Of a stretch of 64,000 nt of DNA, positions 58,290 to 64,000 are shown piece by piece. Source of the stretch: Stenotrophomonas sp. ATCM1_4. GTDB lineage: Bacteria; Pseudomonadota; Gammaproteobacteria; Xanthomonadales; Xanthomonadaceae. Below the pieces are notes generated by a model that was not told the DNA's origin, searched no databases, and saw nothing but the letters and a program-made list of their open reading frames with translations. Position numbers and translations under genes: made by a program. Position 1 is the first letter of the stretch. Each line of letters starts with the position of its first letter. The stretch is taken from assembly GCF_004348115.1 (NCBI RefSeq), contig NZ_QPFB01000001.1, positions 907,978 through 971,977 of the forward strand, written 5' to 3'.

Positions 58290-58672
58290 ATGAACTTACT
58301 GAAGAGGTGCGCCGCGGCGCGTATGCGGAATCTGTTCGCATTGATGATCTTAGTTTTGATGGTGCAATGAATGCGATTGGACGTCTGAATGGGTTGGATA
58401 GAACGCTCGTGTGCATCGTTGTTTCCGATGGAAACATTCTTGTGGGCGGCGGATGTGATGGATATGTCGTTACGATGGATTTCCTGGATAAAGTCGTGAA
58501 CATTGTTGACCCTGGGCGTGACGTTGACGACTTCACCGAGGTGACAGTTGGAGGGCAGGCCGTCGACTACCCGTCAACCTATGTGGTGCCCCTTCAGGCG
58601 GTTGATCTCGCTTTGAGGGAGTTCTTGTTGGGCGATGAGAGTAACGTGCCATGCGAGGTGATCAAAAAGTAG
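58277..58672 (+). CDS. Imm1-like immunity protein
   Basis: This 131-residue protein starts 13 bases before the Rhs stop codon, the usual tight spacing of a cognate immunity gene. It shows TLVCIVVSDGNILVGGGCDG, then YVVTMDF and FTEVTVGGQAVDYPSTYVV, and ALREFLLGDESNVPCEV. The glycine-rich strand, GGQ..DYP motif and C-terminal helix match Imm1-type immunity proteins, which are known to accompany deaminase toxins. It should bind and neutralise the C-terminal domain of the Rhs protein in the cytoplasm. The A+T-rich composition matches the toxin tip, so both were probably acquired together. Confidence 0.85.
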   Translation: MRTINELTEEVRRGAYAESVRIDDLSFDGAMNAIGRLNGLDRTLVCIVVSDGNILVGGGCDGYVVTMDFLDKVVNIVDPGRDVDDFTEVTVGGQAVDYPSTYVVPLQAVDLALREFLLGDESNVPCEVIKK

Positions 58673-58867
58673 TTCCCGGACATTGCTTGAGTTGTAGGCG
58701 TGGTAGGAGATCAGACATCGAGGCATTGTAACGTGCAGGGCAATCGTCGTTTGGCCTGTGCCTCTGCTGCGGGTATCTCGCCAGAATCTTTGTCGATTGA
58801 GAGCGCATCGGATGCGCTGGCGTGTGCTTCACAGGTGTGGCCGGAAAAAATCTCGTCACGAAGTTGA

Positions 58868-59494
58868 CATTCCGGCCCCAAGGTCACGCCGCTCTATCGG
58901 GTCAAGTATGTCTCCAATGACGATGGTTTCCCGGCCGTGCTCAAGGGTCGATTGAACAGGGCGTGGGAGTGGAGGGCATTCAATCATGACCCATCGCAGG
59001 GAAGATCAGGATCGGGCTACATATACCAGGCTGGACACGCGCGACCGGACGTCGATTATTGGGACGTGAACTGGATGGCGTCCGATCGGTTCTTGGCGGT
59101 GTGCCGCCATTTCAACATCGGCGTTGACGCGATTCCGCTGGATGTCGTGCTCGCCAACGGTGCAGCGCCGGGGACGCAGTACTTCTACCTGCGCTGGTCG
59201 GCATGGGCTTCGGTGATTGATCTGCAGCGTTCGCGTTGTACTTTGGAGCGGGACCTGATGACCGGCGATGTGCTGCATCAGAAGTATTTCCCGGCGGTCC
59301 CAGTGCTGAAATAGGTTGAGGCGTTTGTAGTCGACGGAGGCAAGGTGCCCGAGGCCGCGGCCTTCCTGTGCATGGATCTGGGTCATGCCCTGGTCTGCAA
59401 TGAAGCATTACGCGTCACCTGTCAGCAGGCGGGCTTGGTGGGGATGGCATGCGAGGACATCACCTCCTACACCAGGATCGATTTCTGGGATTGA
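58868..59494 (+). pseudogene. Broken immunity-like gene (Imm11/DUF1629- or Imm43-like), interrupted by a stop codon
   Basis: From 58868 the frame reads HSGPKVTPLYRVKYVSNDDG, then the segment ARPDVDYWDVNWMASDRFLA and YFYLRWSAWASVIDLQRSRC. It hits TAG at 59312-59314, and continues in the same frame with VEAFVVDGGKVPEAAAFLCM, ALVCNEALRVTCQQAGLVGM to TGA at 59492-59494. The two parts together look like one protein of the DUF1629/Imm11 or Imm43 immunity type. No ATG lies in the open part before residue 24 (first usable start GTG 58937), so the 5' end is also lost. It is likely an orphan immunity gene left by an earlier toxin tip at this Rhs locus. Confidence 0.62.
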
Positions 59495-59638
59495 TCGGCT
59501 ATCCACGTCGTCAGCATGCAGTTGGGGCCAGGCGCGGCATGGGCCGCCTGGCCCGTTGAGCTGCGGATCCCCGTGCCGCCGCAGATGCGCGACCGCCAAT
59601 TGCCTGCATCGAAGGGGAGGCGACGCTACACTCCCGGC

Positions 59639-60451
59639 ATGCATGACTCTCCGGTTCCTTCGATCAATCCGCAGCTGGCCGCTGTTCACCGCGTGCTTGA
59701 ACGCCATCTCGGTGACACGATCATGGCGGTCCATTTGTTTGGCTCGGCCCTGTTGGGCGGGCTCAAGCCGTCGAGTGACGTCGACCTGCTCGTCACCGTG
59801 GCCGTGGCACCGGATGAGGGTGTGCGGAATGCATTGCTGGTGGATCTGCTGACGGTATCGGCGCCGCCATCTGTCGATGCGGTGTTGCGTCCGCTGGAGT
59901 TGACGGTGGTCGCGTACGACGGTGTGATGCCATGGCGGTATCCCGCGCGCCGGGAGCTGCAGTTCGGGGAATGGTTGCGGTCGGACATCGTCGCGGGCCG
60001 CTTCGAGGCGCCCGGGCTTGATCACGATCTGGCCATTCTGCTCAGGCAGGTGCAGTCACACGGCGTCGCGCTGTTCGGGCCCTCACCGGATGCGCTGTTC
60101 GAGCCGGTCCCCGATGCGGATGTTCGCCGCGCATTGCAGGATACCGTCGCGCAGTGGCAGGTGCCGGAAGATTGGGCAGGGGACGAGCGCAACATCGTTC
60201 TGGCGCTGGCGCGCATCTGGTACACGACGGTCACCGGCCGGATCGCCGCCAAGGATGATGCCGCCGATTGGTTGCTTCCGCTGCTGGACGAGCGGTATCA
60301 ACACGTCCTGGCCGCTGCGCGGGCGGCGTATCTCGGACATGCACCGGACACGCTCTCAGGCCAGCCAGATGCGGTTGCCGACTTCATCCGCTACGCCTGC
60401 CATTCCATCACGGTGCTTCACACAGGCCGGCAGGGGGCTGTCGGGCTGTGA
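59639..60451 (+). CDS. AadA-like aminoglycoside nucleotidyltransferase
   Basis: This 270-residue protein has the nucleotidyltransferase motif VHLFGSALLGGLKPSSDVDL (residues about 33-52) with the GS...D-x-D catalytic carboxylates. The C-terminal helical domain shows WAGDERNIVLALARIWYTTV, AKDDAADWLLPLLDERYQHV and AARAAYLG, all typical of ANT(3'')/ANT(9) AadA enzymes, which adenylylate streptomycin or spectinomycin. The length is close to the AadA norm of about 260. The ATG at 59639 fits; upstream codons lack similarity. There is no integron attC site or mobile element nearby, so it is probably an intrinsic chromosomal gene. Its drug range is unproven. Confidence 0.88.
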   Translation: MHDSPVPSINPQLAAVHRVLERHLGDTIMAVHLFGSALLGGLKPSSDVDLLVTVAVAPDEGVRNALLVDLLTVSAPPSVDAVLRPLELTVVAYDGVMPWRYPARRELQFGEWLRSDIVAGRFEAPGLDHDLAILLRQVQSHGVALFGPSPDALFEPVPDADVRRALQDTVAQWQVPEDWAGDERNIVLALARIWYTTVTGRIAAKDDAADWLLPLLDERYQHVLAAARAAYLGHAPDTLSGQPDAVADFIRYACHSITVLHTGRQGAVGL

Positions 60452-60656
60452 GCGATATGCGGTGTCGGTACGCCGCATGGGAGAGCGTTCGGGCAGGCTC
60501 GGCGAAAGTGCCTCGATCAAACACCCGCAGATCCAACGGGGCTGCGGCGGCGAATGCGCAGGCAGGAGGCGCCGAGAATGGCTGAAGTCCAGGTGCTCGC
60601 GGACGATGGCTTGGCGTCCCGGAGACTAAGCGGATGGGCGGGCATGTCGCGGTTAC
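60452..60656. other. Gene-free convergent intergenic region
   Basis: These 205 bases lie between the AadA-like gene and the end of the SMI1/KNR4 gene. No terminator with a T-run, repeat or credible small gene was seen. Confidence 0.5.
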
Positions 60657-61214
60657 TCATTCGAGGAGGAGGTCCTCGGGTGCGTCGGCAATCTGCGTGA
60701 GCGAGAGCGGCAACAGCGCGGCGAACCCGTCGCAGACATGGTCCATCGCATCCGGGTCGTGGGTGAAGCTGATGATCTGGCCGGGACGGCCGTGCGCGGA
60801 AGGGCTGTGGTCGAGGATCAGCATCAGGATCGGGGCGTGGAAGCCGGCGAAGGGCAGCCAGCCCTGCTGCGCCCAACCGGATTGGAGCCGCACGTCCCGG
60901 GGGCGGGGATCCTCGTAGCCGTGGTACTGGGGCGCGCGCCGGTGCATGCCGCGCCATTGCTGCATCGCCTGTTGCAACGACAGGAAGCGGTAGCCGGTGA
61001 GATACCCCGGGCGCGCGAAAACGGTCTGGGCATCCTCACTGCCATTGGCATGACGCCAGACGCTCTTCAGCAGCGGGCAGATCGTGAAGCCAAGCTCCCG
61101 TTCGGCGTCAGCGAGCGCATCCTCGCTGACGCCGGGGGCCAGTTGCAGGGCCTGATCGTTGGCCGCATACAAGGCCGCGAGTTCAGTGAGATAGGCAGGG
61201 AAGTCCATGGGCAT
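60657..61214 (-). CDS. SMI1/KNR4 (SUKH) family protein
   Basis: This 185-residue protein has the SUKH fold: LAPGVSEDALADAERELGFT near residue 23, a hallmark of the family with an ELGF-type turn, ICPLLKSVWRHANGS, then GYRFLSLQQAMQQWRGMHRR and GWLPFAGFHAPILMLILDHS. SUKH proteins are often immunity proteins in polymorphic toxin systems but also occur alone. It lies about 2 kb from the Rhs module and on the opposite strand, so a link to that toxin is possible but unproven. Starts at 61214 or 61208 are both possible (MPMDFPAYL or MDFPAYL). Confidence 0.83.
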   Translation of the reverse strand: MPMDFPAYLTELAALYAANDQALQLAPGVSEDALADAERELGFTICPLLKSVWRHANGSEDAQTVFARPGYLTGYRFLSLQQAMQQWRGMHRRAPQYHGYEDPRPRDVRLQSGWAQQGWLPFAGFHAPILMLILDHSPSAHGRPGQIISFTHDPDAMDHVCDGFAALLPLSLTQIADAPEDLLLE

Positions 61215-61338
61215 CGGTTGTGTCGGGGCGGTGGGCGCTCCGTGCCCGCGGATCGGGCGGGTGCGGCACCGGCAGGGATATTCGGGGTGGCAGCGGGTAA
61301 AATGCGCCAATTCACTGCTGCGGTACACCCTGCGCGCC

Positions 61339-61998
61339 ATGACCACATTCCCTGAAGACATCTACACCGAGCCGACCCCCGATCCCAACACGCTGGGCAA
61401 CCTGGGCCCGCTGGCACCCATGGCCGGCGTCTGGCGCGGCGAGCGCGGCATGGATGTGAATCCCAAGGCGGACGGTCCGGAGCATCAGGCGTTCATCGAG
61501 CACTACGAGCTCCATCCCATTGACGCACAGACCAATGGCCCGCAGCTGTTCTACGGCCTGCGCTACCACACGCGCATCGTGAAGCCCGACGACGTGGAGA
61601 CGTTTCACGACCAGGTGGGCCACTGGCTGTGGGAGCCGGCGACCGGGACGATCATCCTGACGCTGTCCATCCCGCGTGGACAGACGGCGATGGCCGTCGG
61701 CACGGCCGCGCCGGACGCTAAACGCTTCCATCTGCGTGCGGTGCGCGGCTCCACCACCAACGGCATCCTCTCCAATCCGTTCCTGGAACATGCGTTCCGG
61801 ACCGAGAGTTACGACATCGAGGTCACCATCCATGACGATGGCAACTGGTCGTATGAGCAGACGACGGTGCTGGTGATCCCGGGCCAGGCCGAGCCGTTCA
61901 ATCACACCGATCGCAACACGCTGACGCGGATCGGTGCGCCGGTGCTGAATCCAACGGCGCAGGCCGCCGCAGAGGACGCGGAGCCGATGCCGGCCTGA
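61339..61998 (+). CDS. Nitrobindin-like haem-binding beta-barrel protein
   Basis: This 219-residue protein contains LGPLAPMAGVWRGERGMDVN near residue 20-40, corresponding to the GxWxGxG strand of nitrobindin/THAP4-type barrels. Near the C-terminus PFNHTDRNTLTRIG has the conserved His-x-Asp-x-Asn block that supplies the haem-ligand His in relatives. The fold is a ten-stranded fatty-acid-binding-like barrel; relatives bind ferric haem and react with nitric oxide or peroxynitrite. The start ATG at 61339 gives MTTFPEDIYTEPTPDPNTLG. It is divergent from the SUKH gene. Confidence 0.83.
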   Translation: MTTFPEDIYTEPTPDPNTLGNLGPLAPMAGVWRGERGMDVNPKADGPEHQAFIEHYELHPIDAQTNGPQLFYGLRYHTRIVKPDDVETFHDQVGHWLWEPATGTIILTLSIPRGQTAMAVGTAAPDAKRFHLRAVRGSTTNGILSNPFLEHAFRTESYDIEVTIHDDGNWSYEQTTVLVIPGQAEPFNHTDRNTLTRIGAPVLNPTAQAAAEDAEPMPA

Positions 61999-62025
61999 CG
62001 TCCGCTACCCATCGTCCGGTTCTGC

Positions 62026-62050
62026 ACAAGCCCCGTTACGCGGGGCTTGT
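62026..62050. terminator. Convergent hairpin after the nitrobindin-like gene
   Basis: ACAAGCCCCG (62026-62035) pairs perfectly with CGGGGCTTGT (62041-62050) across a five-base loop between convergent genes. No long T-run follows in either direction. It is probably a bidirectional transcript end. Confidence 0.6.
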
Positions 62051-62076
62051 GCTTGAAGGCGAGGCCGACGCCCCGT

Positions 62077-62241
62077 TCATTCTTCCTCGTCGTCGTGCTC
62101 GCGGTGCTTCTTGGGTTCGGGCGGTGTACCGGGGTTCGGCTCGCGGCGAGGCGCCGGATGCGGGAGGTTGTCGGAAGGAACGGGCTTGGCGTCGTTCCGC
62201 GATGAAATCCCGAGCCGGTGACCGGCTTGCAGGAGGGTCAT
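62077..62241 (-). CDS. Small hypothetical protein (54 residues)
   Basis: The reading MTLLQAGHRLGISSRNDAKP continues through a Pro/Arg-rich middle to a highly acidic end (KKHREHDDEEE). A GGAGCA ribosome-binding site stands at proper distance before the ATG at 62241, and the stop is just after the convergent hairpin at 62026-62050. The composition is that of a disordered protein. I recognise no family; the ribosome-binding site and terminator placement are the reasons to keep it. Confidence 0.45.
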   Translation of the reverse strand: MTLLQAGHRLGISSRNDAKPVPSDNLPHPAPRREPNPGTPPEPKKHREHDDEEE

Positions 62242-62373
62242 GGCGTTGCTCCGTCGGCACGGCAGGCATTGCCGTGCCAGTACCCTGCGCGCTGGGCAGT
62301 TAGTATGCCGTGGCTGTCGCGTTGCCGGTACGCTGACAATGATGACCGCGGTGGATGCCCCGGCCGTTAAGCA

Positions 62374-63192
62374 ATGGCGACGTACCCTGCGCCGATGAAA
62401 CCACCGATGGAATTGCAGGGCCTGCAGGCGCTGCCGCCCGCACCCGGCGTGTACATCTTCCTGGGACAGGACGATGAAGTGCTCTACATCGGCAAGAGCA
62501 TCAACCTGCGCCGTCGCGTGGCCGATCACCTGCGGGCACCGGGCTCGCGTCGCATGCTGGAGCGGGCGCGACGCGTCCGCCATGTACGCACGGCCGGCGA
62601 CATCGGCGCACAGTTGCTGGAGGCCCGGCTGGTGAAGCAGCAGCTCCCGGTCTTCAACATCCGCCTGCGGCGGCACCGGCGTCTGCTGGGCATCACCCTG
62701 CCCGGGGACACGCCCGAGATCCGCAATGTCCATGCGCTCGGCGCTGCTGCCACCGCCTACGGGGTCTTCGCCAGCAGGTTCGCCGCGCAGGCCCTGCTGC
62801 GTACGTTGGCCGATGCGCATGGGCTCTGCTGTTCGGTGCTGGGGCTGGAGCCGTCGACGGCGGGGCAGCCCTGTTTCCGGTACCGGCTTGGGCGCTGCGC
62901 GGGCGCATGCTGTGGTCAGCTTCCGATGCAAGAACACCGCCGACGGCTGCACGAGGCGCTTCGCGCGCACCACCGGCGCGTGTGGCCCTATGCCGGCGGC
63001 ATCGGGATCGTGGAGCAGTGCGATGGGCTTCGGCAGATACACGTCATCCGCAACTGGGCCTATCTGGGGAGCGTGGACAGCCTCGCGCGGGCCGCGGCGC
63101 TGAGCCGCCCCGAAGTCGGGTTCGACCTGGACGGCTACCAGATACTGGTCGGGCCGATCCTGCGCGCAAGCGTGGAGATCCTGCCGCTCTGA
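62374..63192 (+). CDS. Cho-type excinuclease (GIY-YIG endonuclease, UvrC-like)
   Basis: This 272-residue protein has the UvrC-type GIY-YIG nuclease domain at its N-terminus: GVYIFLGQDDEVLYIGKSIN, LRRRV and ARRVRHVRTAGDIGAQLLEA, then RLVKQQLPVFN. A Cys-containing middle (CCSVLGLEPS; PCFRYRLGRCAGACCGQL) matches the GRCxGPC-like region of UvrC/Cho. It lacks the UvrC C-terminal RNase H and helix-hairpin-helix domains, so it fits Cho, which makes the 3' incision during nucleotide excision repair. The ATG at 62374 or at 62395 could be the start. No LexA box was recognised upstream. Confidence 0.87.
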   Translation: MATYPAPMKPPMELQGLQALPPAPGVYIFLGQDDEVLYIGKSINLRRRVADHLRAPGSRRMLERARRVRHVRTAGDIGAQLLEARLVKQQLPVFNIRLRRHRRLLGITLPGDTPEIRNVHALGAAATAYGVFASRFAAQALLRTLADAHGLCCSVLGLEPSTAGQPCFRYRLGRCAGACCGQLPMQEHRRRLHEALRAHHRRVWPYAGGIGIVEQCDGLRQIHVIRNWAYLGSVDSLARAAALSRPEVGFDLDGYQILVGPILRASVEILPL

Positions 63193-63313
63193 CGCGTTGC
63201 CGTTGCACCCCCGTCAAGCCGGATGAGTGTCCGGTGAGGGCCGCGGCCGGTTCCTTTCACGTGCCGCTAAAGGCGCGCTTGCTCTCATGACTTCATGCAC
63301 ATGGGAGACCGCA

Positions 63314-63817
63314 ATGGACACTGAAGTACTGAGCGTTCCGCACCTGGATATCGAGCGCTACCTCGGCCTCTGGTTCGAGATCGCGCGCAAGCCGATGCGC
63401 CACGAGGATGTGGGCGCGCGCGACATCACCGCGGACTACTCGTTGAACGAGGACGGCTCGATCCGCGTGGTCAACTCCTGCATCAACGAAAAGCGCGAGC
63501 TGGAGCAGTCGGTGGGCACGGCACGCGCGGTGGACGAGAGCAATGCGCGGCTGGAGGTGAGCTTCCTGCCCGAGGCATTGCAATGGGTGCCGTTCACCAA
63601 GGGCGACTACTGGGTGCTGAAGATCGACGCGGACTACCAGACCGCGCTGGTCGGTGAGCCGTCACGGAACTACCTGTGGCTGCTGCACCGGCAGGGCCAC
63701 ATGGAGCGCAGCGTCGCCGAGGAATGGCTGAATGTGGCGCGCATGCAGGGTTATGACCTGTCCGACCTGATCTGGCCGGAGCAATCCGGTGCGGTCTATC
63801 CGCCGACGTCGGCCTGA
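63314..63817 (+). CDS. Lipocalin family protein (Blc-like)
   Basis: This 167-residue protein is a bacterial lipocalin: LDIERYLGLWFEIARKPMRH carries the GxW first motif, then VGARDITADYSLNEDGSIRV and YWVLKIDADYQTALVGEPSR, and NYLWLLHRQGHM holds the third motif, with Arg. Unlike E. coli Blc, the form starting at 63314 has no lipoprotein signal. In-frame upstream starts exist (63287), giving an MTSCTWETA extension that is not a normal signal peptide. It may act in the cytoplasm or bind lipids after moonlighting export; function is uncertain. Confidence 0.88.
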   Translation: MDTEVLSVPHLDIERYLGLWFEIARKPMRHEDVGARDITADYSLNEDGSIRVVNSCINEKRELEQSVGTARAVDESNARLEVSFLPEALQWVPFTKGDYWVLKIDADYQTALVGEPSRNYLWLLHRQGHMERSVAEEWLNVARMQGYDLSDLIWPEQSGAVYPPTSA

Positions 63818-63840
63818 GTCCCGCACCGGAGCAGGTAGCC

Positions 63841-63936
63841 ATGAAACGTCGTCGCCTTCTGTCCAAGAGGAACATAGCCATCATCGGCGCGATCGTCATC
63901 ATCCTTGCGCTGATCATCAGCATCCCGCCGTGGTAG
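63841..63936 (+). CDS. 31-residue basic membrane protein
   Basis: The full reading is an Arg/Lys-rich N-terminus (MKRRRLLSKRN) followed by one hydrophobic helix (IAIIGAIVIILALIISI) and PPW. A GGAGCAGG ribosome-binding site lies about six bases upstream, and the gene starts 23 bases after the lipocalin stop, so the two may share an mRNA. The plan is that of small inner-membrane proteins. No family recognised. Confidence 0.55.
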   Translation: MKRRRLLSKRNIAIIGAIVIILALIISIPPW

Positions 63937-64000
63937 TGGCGATGTACATGATTGTCATCGGCGCATGAGCAACCGATGTGCCGCTGATGCGGCTGGTTAA

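Noticed and set aside
58745..58867. Short open frame between the Imm1-like gene and the broken immunity gene (reads through SPESLSIESASDALACASQ)
   Set aside because: About 40-57 codons without a good start or ribosome-binding site; possibly another remnant but not supportable as a gene.

Overview
The window looks like a chromosomal segment of a Stenotrophomonas-type member of the Xanthomonadaceae. This is an inference. It rests on high G+C throughout, two Xanthomonas-style TonB-dependent receptors heading nutrient loci, an Entner-Doudoroff operon in the order zwf-glk-pgl-edd-eda, and a GTAG-plus-hairpin intergenic element of the kind described in S. maltophilia. No rRNA, tRNA, CRISPR array, transposase or integrase was found. 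Layout: (1) 1-3525 is housekeeping: rluB (cut by the window edge), scpB and scpA on the minus strand, then a YciI-BolA pair. (2) 3607-23130 is a sugar-uptake and catabolism region. A LacI-type regulator, a TonB-dependent receptor, a GH144-type lipoprotein (the endo-beta-1,2-glucanase family), a solute-binding lipoprotein, two ABC permeases and a 1052-residue secreted multidomain putative glycosidase run on the plus strand. They converge on the minus-strand zwf-glk-pgl-edd-eda operon, which would turn released glucose into pyruvate and glyceraldehyde-3-phosphate. The ATPase missing from the transporter operon lies just beyond zwf, transcribed divergently. (3) 23146-28458 is succinate dehydrogenase: sdhCDAB with an SDHAF4-like gene before it and sdhE plus ygfX after it; ygfZ lies upstream. 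(4) 28482-43000 is mostly housekeeping: lolC and lolD (LolD carries an unusual hydrophobic insertion), yggX-mutY, ftsY, htpG with a sigma-32-like promoter, rsmD-coaD, a YfhL-type ferredoxin with gamma-glutamyltransferase, two hydrolases and upp. (5) 43131-48771 is an organic-phosphate scavenging operon: TonB receptor, beta-propeller phytase, metallophosphatase and an exported inorganic pyrophosphatase, with overlapping or nearly touching genes. (6) 49715-59494 is a type VI secretion effector island without structural T6SS genes: VgrG, a 539-residue helical accessory protein, a 42-residue membrane protein, a 1515-residue PAAR-Rhs protein ending in a deaminase-like toxin tip, an Imm1-like immunity protein and a broken second immunity-like gene. 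The toxin tip and immunity genes are visibly A+T-richer than their surroundings. (7) 59639-64000 holds an AadA-like nucleotidyltransferase, an SMI1/KNR4 protein, a nitrobindin-like protein, a Cho-type GIY-YIG endonuclease, a Blc-type lipocalin and small hypothetical proteins. The strongest leads are the GH144 locus with its unclassified large glycosidase, the LolD insertion, the phytase operon with its own exported pyrophosphatase, and the Rhs deaminase/Imm1 module with a remnant immunity gene.
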